This document shows, one piece after another, positions 36,156-46,698 of a stretch of 64,000 bases of DNA. The notes beneath the pieces were generated by a model. The model made no database searches and was not told the origin of the DNA. It worked only from the letters and a program-made list of their open reading frames with translations. This DNA comes from Exilibacterium sp. Lineage in GTDB: Bacteria; Pseudomonadota; Gammaproteobacteria; Pseudomonadales; Cellvibrionaceae. The stretch lies in contig JANQMH010000046.1 in NCBI GenBank assembly GCA_028280195.1, forward strand, positions 54,395 to 118,394. The letters are read 5' to 3'. Every line of letters starts with the position of its first letter. Within the stretch, counting starts at the first letter, position 1. Made by a program: the position numbers and the translations under genes.

Positions 36156-37169
36156 GTGATTCGCGAGCAAAGCAAGGAATATGACAGTCTGTTGGACGAA
36201 GCCTCCGCCTGGATAGCTCGCCTGCGCTGCGATAGCGTGTCGGCGGCTGACAAGCGGCGCTTTTCGCAGTGGTTGAACCGAAGCCAACAGCACGAGAAGG
36301 CGTTCGATGAGGTGCTGGATACCTGGGAAGACCTCGGTGCAGCCGCCTTTCTGCCCCTCGAAGTCGGCGAGATCGAATCTGACCGACAGCGCCATTCAGT
36401 TCTGTTCAACTGGTTTTCAAACCTCGGGGCACTGGGCCGCGGCGCCGCTTTTGCCTCTCTCTGCGGTGTCGCGTTGCTGGCCTACAACCTGATCACCGGC
36501 GCACCGCAAATCACTTACAACGACACCTTCGCCACCCAAACCGGCCAGCAGCAGCGCGTCGAGCTGCCGGATGGTTCGGTGCTGGAACTCAACACACAGT
36601 CGACTGTGGAGGTGGTCTACACGGAGGGTGAGCGCAAGCTGAGCCTGCTCGCCGGCGAAGCCTATTTTGACGTGGCGCCGAACCGCCAGCGCCCGTTTGT
36701 CGTCAGTGTGCAGCAGGGTACCGTCGAAGCCGTCGGCACCGCCTTCAATATCTATATCAGGGATCGGGAAACACTGGTCAGCGTAACCGAGGGCGTGGTC
36801 AATGTGCGCGAAAAGCGCGATGCCAGCAACCCCAGCCCGCAACACCGGCGCGTGCAGTCGGCGCAGCAGGTCCGCCTCGACCGGCGCGGCCTGGGCCAGG
36901 TATCGCGTTTCGATCTCGAGACCGCAGTGGCCTGGCGTGAAAAGACCCTGATCCTGGATGACATGCCGCTGCCGGCGGCAATCGGCGAGTTGAACCGCTA
37001 TCTGCAACGGCCGGTCGATGCCGGGCACGAGTCCCTGGCGGGGCTGCGCGTGTCCGGTACTTTCAGCCTCGAGGCCCCGGAAGCCACCCTGCAGGCGCTG
37101 ATTACCAGCTTTAATCTATCGACCACTCAGTCAGCCCCCGAAGACCCCTTGTACCTGAGATTCGAATAA
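36156..37169 (+). CDS. FecR-type anti-sigma factor
   Basis: 337 residues from a GTG start. The DUF4880 domain (about 10-55, YDSLLDEASAWIARLRCDSV) should hold the sigma factor in the cytoplasm. One membrane helix lies near 90-110 (GAAFASLCGVALLAYNLI). The periplasmic FecR domain (about 120-210; RVELPDGSVLELNTQSTVEV) and a C-terminal STN-like DUF4974 domain (LSGTF-like VSGTFSLEAPEATLQALI) follow. It likely senses the STN domain of the receptor encoded next. Confidence 0.92.
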   Translation: MIREQSKEYDSLLDEASAWIARLRCDSVSAADKRRFSQWLNRSQQHEKAFDEVLDTWEDLGAAAFLPLEVGEIESDRQRHSVLFNWFSNLGALGRGAAFASLCGVALLAYNLITGAPQITYNDTFATQTGQQQRVELPDGSVLELNTQSTVEVVYTEGERKLSLLAGEAYFDVAPNRQRPFVVSVQQGTVEAVGTAFNIYIRDRETLVSVTEGVVNVREKRDASNPSPQHRRVQSAQQVRLDRRGLGQVSRFDLETAVAWREKTLILDDMPLPAAIGELNRYLQRPVDAGHESLAGLRVSGTFSLEAPEATLQALITSFNLSTTQSAPEDPLYLRFE

Positions 37170-37428
37170 GCTATAACGAAATCCATAAGCGCAGACTACA
37201 GGTCGGTGCCGGTGTGCCCCGGGCCATACGCCCTGCCTCAGTGACAGTCAGCCGTCGTTTGAACTACTGCAAACTTTATTAAACAAGCGGTTATTTATTA
37301 AGACGGGTTATTAAAACAACACAGCTTTAGCCAGCGACTGCTTCACTGCGATGACCAATAACATCGACAGGGATTGGGTTGGATACACCACAAATCAGCG
37401 ATCTGTCAAACTAGCGACACAGGTTTGA

Positions 37429-40377
37429 ATGCGAGTAGCTACGGGTGTCCGTACAACCACGGCGTTATTTGAACGCGCCAGAACTACCCTGGCGGCGCTG
37501 CTTTTGTGCGCGCACTCGAGCTGTGTCTACGCCGCTCTCAGTGACAGCCGCTACATCGAACAGCGGGAATTACCTCTTATTGACGCCCTGATCGCGGTTG
37601 GCAAGAGCAGCGACATCAGCATCATTTTTCCCACACAACTGTTAAAGGGGTATTACGCCCCGGCAGTCAGCGGCCAATACACTACCGGTGAACTGTTGAA
37701 ACTGCTGTTGCGCGACACCAGCCTGGAGCTGCGCCTGATCAATCCCCAGGTGGTGGCGATTGTGCCGGCAGATTTTCAGAATGTGCGCAAACCGGATCTG
37801 ACGCTGATCGAAGAGGTTTCGGTGATCGGGCGGCCGATTACCGGCTCGCGTATCCAGCGCTCGGACATCGAGGGCTCCTCCCCGGTCGACATTATTTCGG
37901 CGCCGGAGCTGCGCCTGTCCGGATCGCAGACGCTGGGTGACTTCCTCAAATTCGTGCCGGCGGTGTCCGGCAATTCCACCAGCACCGCTATCAGCAACGG
38001 CGGCGACGGCACGGCAACGGTCACCCTGCGCGGCCTGCCGGCCAACAACACGCTGGTGCTGCTGAACGGCAAACGGGTGGCCTTCAGCGGACTCGACAGC
38101 GGCGCTGTGGATCTCAACAGTATCTCTCCGGTGGCGGTCGAGCGTATTGAAATCCTCAAAGACGGGGCCTCGGCCATTTACGGCTCCGATGCCATCGCCG
38201 GGGTGGTCAATATCATCTTGAAAAAAGAGTTCGACGGTCTGTTTGTCGAGCAGTACTACGGCGAGTCCAGCCGCGGCGACCTGGAAACCCTCACCACTAA
38301 CCTTACCTGGGGACAGGTGACAGCAAAGGGATCGCTGCTGGTCACCGCAACGCTCTACGATCAAAATGGTATTTTCAGCCGCGACCGCCAGGTATCGCGC
38401 AGTGCCGACGGCCGCAGCCGCGGCGGCTTCGACCGCCGCTCCAGCGCCGTGCCGCTGGGGCGTTTTACCCTGCCGGACGACTCGGTGGTAACACTCGATA
38501 GCGCTAGCGGCGACTACCGGGCGGCAACGGACGAGGACCTGTTTAACTTCGGCAGCCAGACATCGACCATTTCCCCCTCCAACCGCAAAAGTTTTTACAG
38601 CATCGGCCATTATCAGCTGGCCGAGGAAACCACACTGGAGGGCGAGGTCAGCTATACCGAAACCGAGTCCACCATCACCCTGGCGGCGACGCCGCTGTTT
38701 ACCGCCTTCGAAGATGTGCCCATATCGGTTGCCGCCGACAATATTTACAACCCCTTCGGTGTGGAAATCATCGATGCGCGCAAGCGCTTTCTGGAGCTGG
38801 GGCCGCGCGAGCAGGACAACAAGACCGAAACCCTGCGCACCAGCTTTACCCTGGACGGTTACTGGGGCGATCTTCACTGGAGCGCCAACGCCCACTGGAG
38901 TAAAACCAAAGCGCGGGAAACCGTCTTCAACCTGCTCGATGGCGCCAACGTCGCCAGGGCACTGGGGCCGAGTGCAAACTGCCTCGGCAGCGCCATAGAC
39001 GGCTGTGAACCGCTGAACGTGTTTGGCCCGCCCGGCGCCGTCGACGCTGCGCAGCTGGCCTATGTCGCGGTCGACAGCCGCTCCAGCGGCGACAGCAAAC
39101 TCTACGGCCTGGGTTTTAACTTCGACACCACGCTGGCCGATACCCAGAGCGGCCCGATGGAGTTCGCCATGGGGCTGGATGTACGGCGGGAAAGCATTAA
39201 TTTCTCCCTTGCCGGCGTCTCCTCGGAAGACACCTTTATCGGCGGCAATACCTTCGACCCCACTATCGGCTCCAGGGATATTTACGAAACCTATGCCGAA
39301 CTGCAGGTGCCGCTCGCCAAGCAGCGCCGGGGCATCCACAGCCTGCATATGGAGCTGGCGGCGCGGCACTCCGTCTACAGCGACTTCGACAGGAGCACCA
39401 CACCCAAAGTCGGCCTGCGCTATCGGCCCAGCGCCGATCTGCTGCTCAGAGCCACGTATTCCGAAGGCTTTCGCGCGCCGAGTCTGACCGAGCTGCACAA
39501 GGGCGGCAGCCAGACCCAGGCCTTTCTCAACGACCCCTGCGCCAACCCGGAAAATGTCGGCGTGCTGCCCGGCTGCAGTCAGCTGAGCGATGAGACCCGC
39601 AACCAGTTTCTCACCGTGTTCGGCGGCGATACCAATCTCAAGCCGGAAGAATCGACCAACAACACGCTGGGGCTGGTCTGGACCCCTTCCAGCTACCCGG
39701 GGCTGGTAATGAGCCTGGATTATTTTCAGATCAGACAGCGCAATGTCGTCGATGCCAGCGGCCAGTTCATCCTCAACCAGAATGCTTTCAACGGCCTGTT
39801 CGACGACCGCGTGATTCGCGATGAGAACGGGGAGATCTCACGCATACTGGCCACCTTCATCAATATCGGCAAGCGCGAAATCTCCGGCGTGGATATGTCC
39901 TGGAAATACCAGTGGTTCTCGCTGGACAGCAATTTTGTCGCCTCACTGAATGCCTCTCATTTGCGTAAATTCCGCGACCAGATCGACCCCAGCGCCGCCT
40001 CCACCAACCTCGCCGGCACCTTCTCCGATGAAGCCTCGGAGGGCAACGGCGCGCTGCCCGAGTGGAAGCTCAATACCGGTATCCACTGGTCCTATCAGAA
40101 CCTGGAAGCCAGCTATACCGTCAACTTCATCAGCCGGCTCGAGGAGACGGTGCCGCAGACCGACGTGCAGCGCCATATCGATCACTGGATCACCCACGAT
40201 GTGCAGTTTTCCTACAGCCTGCCCTACCAGAAAGGTTTTCGTGTTACCCTCGGCGCCGACAATCTCACCGACAGGCAGCCACCCTTCGCCGCCTCGGCGT
40301 TCAACGACAATTTCGACGCCCGCACCCACGACCTGAAAGGTCGCTTCTGGTACGCGCGATTCAGCCAGTCATTTTAG
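37429..40377 (+). CDS. TonB-dependent receptor with N-terminal STN signalling domain
   Basis: 982 residues. A signal peptide ends near residue 36. The STN domain (about 40-110; LPLIDALIAVGKSSDISIIF) is followed by a TonB-box-like EEVSVIG, a plug domain (ELRLSGSQTLGDFLKFVPAV, IYGSDAIAGVVNIILKKEF) and a 22-strand barrel ending in aromatic Phe (SQSF). The STN domain should contact FecR, making this the transducing receptor of the FecI-FecR system. The substrate is unknown; iron complexes, peptides and glycans are all possible for the family. Confidence 0.93.
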   Translation: MRVATGVRTTTALFERARTTLAALLLCAHSSCVYAALSDSRYIEQRELPLIDALIAVGKSSDISIIFPTQLLKGYYAPAVSGQYTTGELLKLLLRDTSLELRLINPQVVAIVPADFQNVRKPDLTLIEEVSVIGRPITGSRIQRSDIEGSSPVDIISAPELRLSGSQTLGDFLKFVPAVSGNSTSTAISNGGDGTATVTLRGLPANNTLVLLNGKRVAFSGLDSGAVDLNSISPVAVERIEILKDGASAIYGSDAIAGVVNIILKKEFDGLFVEQYYGESSRGDLETLTTNLTWGQVTAKGSLLVTATLYDQNGIFSRDRQVSRSADGRSRGGFDRRSSAVPLGRFTLPDDSVVTLDSASGDYRAATDEDLFNFGSQTSTISPSNRKSFYSIGHYQLAEETTLEGEVSYTETESTITLAATPLFTAFEDVPISVAADNIYNPFGVEIIDARKRFLELGPREQDNKTETLRTSFTLDGYWGDLHWSANAHWSKTKARETVFNLLDGANVARALGPSANCLGSAIDGCEPLNVFGPPGAVDAAQLAYVAVDSRSSGDSKLYGLGFNFDTTLADTQSGPMEFAMGLDVRRESINFSLAGVSSEDTFIGGNTFDPTIGSRDIYETYAELQVPLAKQRRGIHSLHMELAARHSVYSDFDRSTTPKVGLRYRPSADLLLRATYSEGFRAPSLTELHKGGSQTQAFLNDPCANPENVGVLPGCSQLSDETRNQFLTVFGGDTNLKPEESTNNTLGLVWTPSSYPGLVMSLDYFQIRQRNVVDASGQFILNQNAFNGLFDDRVIRDENGEISRILATFINIGKREISGVDMSWKYQWFSLDSNFVASLNASHLRKFRDQIDPSAASTNLAGTFSDEASEGNGALPEWKLNTGIHWSYQNLEASYTVNFISRLEETVPQTDVQRHIDHWITHDVQFSYSLPYQKGFRVTLGADNLTDRQPPFAASAFNDNFDARTHDLKGRFWYARFSQSF

Positions 40378-40410
40378 CCACCATAAACCCGCGATAAGGT
40401 TCCAAGCCCT

Positions 40411-40869
40411 ATGTATAGACTGACTCTGGCCTTTGCCCTGAGCTGCCTCACGGCCGCCGGCGCGGCTGCGGAAAAAGACAAGTTTCCGGGCATAAAAAAC
40501 ATTATGTCGGAAACCGAATTTCAGCAATCGGGCCTCGGCAAGCTGTCCGCCAGCGAGTTGCAAGCGCTGAACCGCTGGCTGCTGCGCTACACCGCCAACG
40601 ATGCCCAGATCATGCGGCAGCAGGTGCAGGAGGTCAGAGCCGAATCGCAGAAGGGCTTTCGCACCCAAATCGATGGTGAGTTCAACGGCTGGCGGGGGGA
40701 AACCGTGTTTCGCCTGAAAAACGGCCAGGTGTGGAAACAGCGCCTGCGCGGCCGCTGGAAAACCAAACTGACGGACCCGGAAGTGGTGATTTCCCGCAAT
40801 TTACTCGGGTTTTACGAAATGACAGTGGTGGAGGGCGACAAAAAAATAGGGGTCAAACGGGTGCGATAA
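40411..40869 (+). CDS. Small secreted hypothetical between two TonB receptors
   Basis: 152 residues. The signal peptide MYRLTLAFALSCLTAAGAAA ends near residue 20. The mature protein has a charged helix (LSASELQALNRWLLRYTAND, QIMRQQVQEVRAES) and a beta-like C-terminal part with DGEFNGWRGETVFRLKNGQV then WKQRLRGRWKTKL. The latter resembles a small sheet domain seen in hypothetical periplasmic proteins. It starts 33 bases after the first receptor and is probably in its operon; its role is unknown. Confidence 0.75.
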   Translation: MYRLTLAFALSCLTAAGAAAEKDKFPGIKNIMSETEFQQSGLGKLSASELQALNRWLLRYTANDAQIMRQQVQEVRAESQKGFRTQIDGEFNGWRGETVFRLKNGQVWKQRLRGRWKTKLTDPEVVISRNLLGFYEMTVVEGDKKIGVKRVR

Positions 40870-41018
40870 ACGCGGCTTAACTCGTCTCTGACCTTCAATT
40901 CATACAAAAGTTCTCATTTTTATTCAGGGGTGTCGCCTGCTGTTCGTCCTGGTAGTGCTCGGTCTGCTTGCAGACCCGCTAAAAACTAAAAAGCGCTACT
41001 TACTAGGAGGAAGACACT

Positions 41019-44000
41019 ATGCGGATGAAACATCCCCTCTCACTGGCGGTCAGCCTGGCCGTCCTCGGAGCACTCCCCACAGGCACCCTGGCTCAGGAGG
41101 GCGACGCGGTTGACGAAATGCTCGAAGAAGTCACCGTCACCGGCTCACGGATTCAAAAAAGCAACCTGGTCAGCTCCAGCCCGGTGACTCAGGTGGATGC
41201 TGAAGACTTCCGCATCCAGGGCATTACCCGGGTCGAGGATCTGATCAGCGATCTGCCGCAGGCCGCGGTAACCCAGTCTTCGGGCATTGCCAACGGTTCC
41301 ACCGGTACCGCCATCGTCGATCTGCGCAACCTCGGGCCCGAGCGCACCCTGGTGCTGATAGACGGCCGCCGCCTGCCGCCCGGCTCTCCCATCGAGGACG
41401 GTATCGGCGCCGACCTCAACCAGATTCCCACCGCACTGATCCGGCGCGCCGAAGTACTGACCGGCGGCGCCTCAGCCGCCTACGGCTCCGACGCGGTCGC
41501 CGGGGTGGTCAACTTCATCATGGTGGACGATTTCGAGGGGGTGCAGATCGATGTACAGCAGAGTGTCTACCAGCACGAAAACGATAACAACCGCCTGCGC
41601 CGCCTGGTCAGGGATTCGGGCTTCGAAACCGCCGACGGCGATGTCACCGATGGCGATACCATCGATATCTCCTTTATGATCGGCGGCAATATCGCCGACG
41701 GGCGCGGCAATATCACCGCCTATGCCGGCTATCGCGAAATCGATCCGATTCTGCAGGCCGATCGCGACTACAGCGCCTGCTCGCTGGACGGCAGCCCGGA
41801 CGCCTTTGAATGCGGCGGTTCGCAAACTGTGCCCCAGGGCAACTTCACTGACTTCGGCACATTTTCCAACGGCGTGATCAATGGCATCGAGTTTGGCGAC
41901 GGCCCCGACCTTATAGTTCAGGGTGACCAGTTTGTCGATCGCGGCGATACCCTGTACAACTTCGGCCCGCTGAACTTTTTCCAGCGCCCGGACGAGCGCT
42001 ACACCGCCGGTGCCATGGGGCATTTTGAATTCAATGAGCACGCTGAAGTCTATACGCAGATGATGTTTATGGACACCCGCACCAATGCACAGATCGCCCC
42101 TTCCGGTGCATTTTTCGTTACCGATGACCTGAATTGCGGCAATCCCCTCATGTCCGAGCAACAATTCCAGACGCTCTGCGGCCAGTACGGGCTCGATAGA
42201 ACCAACAATGTCAGCGATATCGAAATCACCAGAACCGACGAGGACGGCGTGGAGACTACCACCAACGGTAACTTGTTTATCGGCCGCCGCAATGTCGAGG
42301 GGGGGCCTCGCAACGACGATATCCGCCATACCTCCTTCCGCGGCGTATTCGGTATTCGCGGTGATATCGACGATAACTGGTCCTATGATTTTTACGGCCA
42401 GTACTCCGAGGTGTCGCTGGAGCAGACTTACAATAATGACCTGTCGATCACTCGCGTGGAACGCGCACTGAATGTGGTCACTGACACCGACCCGGAATCC
42501 GATACTTTCGGTCAGCCGGTTTGTCAATCCGTTGTAGATGGCAGCGATCCGGACTGTGTACCGTGGAATGTGTTCCGGGAGGGCGGCGTCACTCAGGAGG
42601 CGCTCGACTATCTGGTACTGCCGCTGTTTGCCCGCGGTACTACGGATCAGAAGGTTTTCTCCGGCTATGTAACCGGTAATCTCGGCGACTACGGGATCAA
42701 ACTGCCCGGCGCGGAAACCGGCGTCGATATCGTGGTCGGGGCCGAATACCGCAGTGAAAACCTGAGCTACAACCCCGACCAGGGCTATATCAGCGGTGAC
42801 GGCGCCGGCCAGGGCGGCCCCACACTGGGTGTCGACGGCAGTCTCGATGTCAAAGAGTTCTTCCTCGAAGCCAGTATTCCCATTCTCGAGGGCAAACGTT
42901 TTGCCGAAGCCCTGACCGTGGACATCGGCTACCGCTACTCGGACTACTCCACCGATGAAACCACCGATACCTACAAAGTGGCCACCGCCTGGACCCCGGT
43001 TGCCGACCTGCGGGTTCGCGCCAGCTTCCAGCGCGCGGTGCGCCATGCCAATATCCGCGAGCTGTTCCGCCCGCAGCAACTGGGCCTGTTCGATATGTCA
43101 ACCGACCCCTGCGCCGGCCCGGTTATCAATGGCCGTATCGCCACGCAGGACGACGATGGCAACAATATCTTTGACCCCGACGGCCGCACCTTTGAACAGT
43201 GCGCGCGCAGCGGTGTCACCTCGGCCCAGTTCGGCAATATTAACGACTCCCCCGCCGGCCAGTACAACGAAATCACCGGGGGCAACGAAGAGCTGAAACC
43301 TGAGGAATCAGACACCATCTCATTTGGCTTTGTCTATTCGCCGGAATTTGTCGACGGGTTGAATATCAGTGTCGATTACTTCGATATCGAAGTCGAAGAC
43401 GCTATCGACAATGTCGGTTCAGAATTCACATTGGACCGCTGTCTGGACACCGGCGAAGCCGAGTTTTGCGACAAGATCCAGCGCGGCGCCACCACCGGTA
43501 CGCTCTGGGTAGGTGACGATGCCATCACCTCGGTGGATGTCAATATCGGCTTTTTCAATGTCGAAGGTATCGATATCAGCGCCGACTACGAGTTCGATAT
43601 CAGTGACTTCGGCTCCGTCGGTCTGGACTATGTGGCCTCCTACCTGCTCACCTGGGACCGGGAAGATAGACCGGGCGAGCCGGTGGTGGACTGTGTCGGC
43701 AACTGGGGCGCCGCCTGCGAAAACCCCAAGCCGGAATTCATCAACAACCTGCGGGCCACCTGGTACACGCCCTGGGATGTGACTATCAGCGGTGCCTGGC
43801 GCCATATCGGTGCGGTTGACGACCTGGGCGAGAACCAGGCGGACTTCGACTCTCAGGACTACTTCGACCTGGCGGGGCTGTGGGATATTACCGATAAAAT
43901 CCAGCTGCGACTGGGCATCAACAATGTCTTCGACAAGGAACCGCCGCTGACCGCCGACGCCGGCCCGAGTATCTACGGTAACGGCAACACTTTCCCCGGT

Positions 44001-44054
44001 ACCTACGATGCGCTGGGTCGCTATATGTTCCTGGGGTTAAGCGCCGGCTTCTGA
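41019..44054 (+). CDS. TonB-dependent receptor without STN domain
   Basis: 1011 residues with a strong AGGAGGAAG ribosome-binding site. The signal peptide ends at TLAQ near residue 26. A TonB-box-like LEEVTVTGSRIQK lies just after it, then the plug (GITRVEDLISDLPQAAVTQ; IYGSD-type YGSDAVAGVVNFI) and a barrel with C-terminal aromatic LSAGF. It resembles the Caulobacter-type TonB receptors with long acidic extracellular loops (for example SACSLDGSPDAFECGGSQT). No STN domain is present, so it should import but not signal through FecR. A perfect terminator follows. Confidence 0.93.
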   Translation: MRMKHPLSLAVSLAVLGALPTGTLAQEGDAVDEMLEEVTVTGSRIQKSNLVSSSPVTQVDAEDFRIQGITRVEDLISDLPQAAVTQSSGIANGSTGTAIVDLRNLGPERTLVLIDGRRLPPGSPIEDGIGADLNQIPTALIRRAEVLTGGASAAYGSDAVAGVVNFIMVDDFEGVQIDVQQSVYQHENDNNRLRRLVRDSGFETADGDVTDGDTIDISFMIGGNIADGRGNITAYAGYREIDPILQADRDYSACSLDGSPDAFECGGSQTVPQGNFTDFGTFSNGVINGIEFGDGPDLIVQGDQFVDRGDTLYNFGPLNFFQRPDERYTAGAMGHFEFNEHAEVYTQMMFMDTRTNAQIAPSGAFFVTDDLNCGNPLMSEQQFQTLCGQYGLDRTNNVSDIEITRTDEDGVETTTNGNLFIGRRNVEGGPRNDDIRHTSFRGVFGIRGDIDDNWSYDFYGQYSEVSLEQTYNNDLSITRVERALNVVTDTDPESDTFGQPVCQSVVDGSDPDCVPWNVFREGGVTQEALDYLVLPLFARGTTDQKVFSGYVTGNLGDYGIKLPGAETGVDIVVGAEYRSENLSYNPDQGYISGDGAGQGGPTLGVDGSLDVKEFFLEASIPILEGKRFAEALTVDIGYRYSDYSTDETTDTYKVATAWTPVADLRVRASFQRAVRHANIRELFRPQQLGLFDMSTDPCAGPVINGRIATQDDDGNNIFDPDGRTFEQCARSGVTSAQFGNINDSPAGQYNEITGGNEELKPEESDTISFGFVYSPEFVDGLNISVDYFDIEVEDAIDNVGSEFTLDRCLDTGEAEFCDKIQRGATTGTLWVGDDAITSVDVNIGFFNVEGIDISADYEFDISDFGSVGLDYVASYLLTWDREDRPGEPVVDCVGNWGAACENPKPEFINNLRATWYTPWDVTISGAWRHIGAVDDLGENQADFDSQDYFDLAGLWDITDKIQLRLGINNVFDKEPPLTADAGPSIYGNGNTFPGTYDALGRYMFLGLSAGF

Positions 44055-44083
44055 GTCGACTGCGACATCAACTCCTCTGAGTT

Positions 44084-44111
44084 ACGGCGGACTTCGGTCC
44101 GCCGTTTTTTT
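44084..44111 (+). terminator. Rho-independent terminator after the second receptor
   Basis: ACGGCGGAC-TTCG-GTCCGCCGT is a 9-bp GC-rich stem with a stable UUCG tetraloop, followed by a run of T to 44111. It lies 30 bases past the receptor stop and ends the receptor transcript. Confidence 0.95.
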
Positions 44112-44229
44112 GTGCGGCATACCGCCGCGGGTGCCACAAGCGCTTTCATGACACCGGTCCGCAATGGCGGCGCAGATATGCCTGAAGGGGTCCGACAAGC
44201 CGGTGCACCGGGCGCGCCGGCCAGTTCCG

Positions 44230-46698
44230 CTACAGCCCGTATTTAGCCAGTTTCACGCCGGTGCTATTGGCGCGGGTGGCCCTGAAACTCTGCTTGAACG
44301 GCAGCAGCAGAGCGGTTATGTCTTGCCGCTGCAGATGCCGGTCAAAAATGGGGTGGGTAATCAGATTGCTCCACGGCTGTACACCCTCGCGCTGCAAGGT
44401 GCCGCTGAGGCGCTTCAGCGCCGCCATATCATTGTTGATCATATGCAGGGCAATCTGCGATGTGCGCAGTGAAGTCTGGCCCCAGCCTTTTTCGGCCGCC
44501 CGGTCAAGCCGCTGTTGCGCCAGTTGCAGCGTCGCGCCTCCGGCGCTGGTATTGCCCACCAGGTTGTGGCTGTCGCCGAGATAAATCAGCAGGGAAATGC
44601 GCGTGTCCTCATTGAAATGACAGGACAGAAATCCGCTGCTTTGGGCCTGCTCGAACTGCTGTATCGCCGCGGCAAATTCGCCGTCCATATAATCGGCAAT
44701 ACCGCTCCAGTAGTGCTTGCGCGCGCCGATACAGGCGGCAGACATATACTTGCTGCTCGCCACCGCGTTCTCGTCCTCATCGATAGTGCCGATAACACGG
44801 CGCATGGCGCCGCTGTCGCGGTAGCCGAGCGCCAGCTTGGCGCGCAGGCGCGCCACATCCTCCCAGTGCTCCAGCGGTGCATCATCCTGCCCGATCAACA
44901 CTTCGGCTTCCTGGAAACGCTGCAGATTGATCAGCGCCTCGGTAACGGCATAGCCGGCGGACTTTTTATGGTCTTCGGCAAAGTTGTAGCGCACCGCAAA
45001 GCGCAGCAGCTCGTCGTAGCGGCCGGACTGGGACATGGCCCGCAACATGGTCTTCAACAGGCGGCCTTCAGCCGATACCTGGTACATCTGCTCGGCCAGC
45101 TTGATCGCTTCCTGATAGCGACCCATCACAATCAGCGCCTCGAGAAAGTTCTGCTGAATTACCGGGTGCAGCGGGTCGATTTCCAATGCCTGCTGATACT
45201 GCTGATAGGCAGCGCTCACCTCATCCAGCGCCAGCAACACATTGCCATACCACATGCGCGCCATGGTATTGGACGGGTTCAGGGTTACCGATCGATCAAA
45301 GGACTTGCGGGCCTGGTCGAACTGCATCAGGTACTCGTGAATCAAACCCTGCGAGGCATGCGCCTCGGCCAGGTTGGGGTCGATGGCCAGCGCGCGGGAG
45401 GCATTTTCCTGAGCCAGGCCGATGGCCCGGTCGCCATCCATATCGGCGTACAGCTTCGAAAACACATAGGCATCGGCCAGCCCCGAATAGGCCAGCGCGC
45501 TCTCCGGATCCATCTCGATTGCCTTGCGAAAACGCTCTACCGCCTTGGCCACGCCCTCGGGCGTGCGCTGGTGCCAGAAGTGGCGCCCGAGCAGATACAG
45601 GTTGTAGGCGCCCTGATTGCGCACACGCGGCTGCGGCAATTGCGGTGCAAGTTGCGGCGCTACCCGCCCGACCACCGCCTCGGAAATCTCCCGCTGCACC
45701 GAAAACACGTTGTCGATGGAGCGGTCATAACTCTGCGACCAGATGGGAAAACCGGTAGTGGTATCGGTCAGCTGAATGGTGATTCTGGCGGTGCCGTTCT
45801 GAATTCTGACCGTGCCCTCCACCAGCGCCGCCACCCCCAGGCGGCGGCCGATCTCGCGTACATCCAGCGCCTGATCCTTGAACGCCTGCGAGGAGGTGCG
45901 GGCCACCACTCTGATGCCCGGTACCGAAATCAGGGCACTGCGGATATCCTCGGACAGGCCCTCACTGAAAAATACCTGCTCGGCCTCGCCCGACAAATTG
46001 ATAAACGGCATCACCGCCAGGGTCGGCACGGTATCGGCCGGGTTACTCCTGAACAGGGCGGCGCTGGCCGCCGACCGCTGCTCGGCCGACAACACCTCAT
46101 CGCCATCGACATCGCCGTTGACCACCACCCTGAGCCCTTCGTCGCTCAGCAGGGCCGACGCAATGATCACTACCAGACCTATGATCAGCAGCGCTGCCAG
46201 GCGGCCGATCGCCTGCACCGTGGAGCGAACCTGATCGACCACGAAACCGAGCAAACGCACGGGCGCGGAGCTGTCGGCCCGGACCGGCGGCTGGGGCTTA
46301 TCCGCATCCGGGCTTTCACCGCCCCCGGCGCCAGCGCACTCGACCGGGGCGATAAGCGCATAGCCGCGCTTCGGCACAGTGCGCACATAGCGCCGCTCGC
46401 GATGGGTATCGCCGAGCAGGGTGCGCAACTCGGAAACAGCCCGGGTCAGCACCTCCTCGCTGACCACCAGGCCGGTCCACACCCGGGCCAGCAACTGCTC
46501 GCGGGTAACCACCTCCCCCCGCGCAGCTACCAGGCACAGCAATACATCCATCACCTTCGGTTCGACATGCACCCGGTTGCCGCCGCGCTTAAAGCAGCCG
46601 GAGAGCGGCTCCACATACCACTCCCCCATTGTAAAGCCCGCTAACAGCTCCTTTTTTTTCCCATCATGCACAGAGTCGAGGCCTTCAGGGTCGGCCAT
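44230..46698 (-). CDS. CadC/ToxR-like membrane regulator with TolB-like and TPR domains
   Basis: About 822 residues from the ATG at 46698, which has GGAG eight bases upstream; in-frame ATG 46716 is an alternative. The N-terminal winged-helix domain (about 12-110; RVHVEPKVMDVLLCLVAARG, VVSEEVLTRAVSELRTLLGD) binds DNA. One membrane helix lies near 165-185 (LAALLIIGLVVIIASALL). A periplasmic FlgO/TolB-like domain (LAVMPFINLSGEAEQVFFSE) and about seven TPRs follow. Such regulators often sit beside TonB receptors and control them. It is convergent with the receptor operon. Confidence 0.9.
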   Translation of the reverse strand: MADPEGLDSVHDGKKKELLAGFTMGEWYVEPLSGCFKRGGNRVHVEPKVMDVLLCLVAARGEVVTREQLLARVWTGLVVSEEVLTRAVSELRTLLGDTHRERRYVRTVPKRGYALIAPVECAGAGGGESPDADKPQPPVRADSSAPVRLLGFVVDQVRSTVQAIGRLAALLIIGLVVIIASALLSDEGLRVVVNGDVDGDEVLSAEQRSAASAALFRSNPADTVPTLAVMPFINLSGEAEQVFFSEGLSEDIRSALISVPGIRVVARTSSQAFKDQALDVREIGRRLGVAALVEGTVRIQNGTARITIQLTDTTTGFPIWSQSYDRSIDNVFSVQREISEAVVGRVAPQLAPQLPQPRVRNQGAYNLYLLGRHFWHQRTPEGVAKAVERFRKAIEMDPESALAYSGLADAYVFSKLYADMDGDRAIGLAQENASRALAIDPNLAEAHASQGLIHEYLMQFDQARKSFDRSVTLNPSNTMARMWYGNVLLALDEVSAAYQQYQQALEIDPLHPVIQQNFLEALIVMGRYQEAIKLAEQMYQVSAEGRLLKTMLRAMSQSGRYDELLRFAVRYNFAEDHKKSAGYAVTEALINLQRFQEAEVLIGQDDAPLEHWEDVARLRAKLALGYRDSGAMRRVIGTIDEDENAVASSKYMSAACIGARKHYWSGIADYMDGEFAAAIQQFEQAQSSGFLSCHFNEDTRISLLIYLGDSHNLVGNTSAGGATLQLAQQRLDRAAEKGWGQTSLRTSQIALHMINNDMAALKRLSGTLQREGVQPWSNLITHPIFDRHLQRQDITALLLPFKQSFRATRANSTGVKLAKYGL

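Noticed and set aside
37642..39498. Long antisense open frame of about 618 codons across the STN-bearing TonB receptor.
   Set aside because: No recognisable domains or start context; the plus frame has the STN, plug and barrel features.
44515..46644. Long open frame of about 700 codons opposite the CadC-like regulator.
   Set aside because: His/Gln/Arg-biased shadow sequence with no motif, and the minus-strand gene is clearly real.
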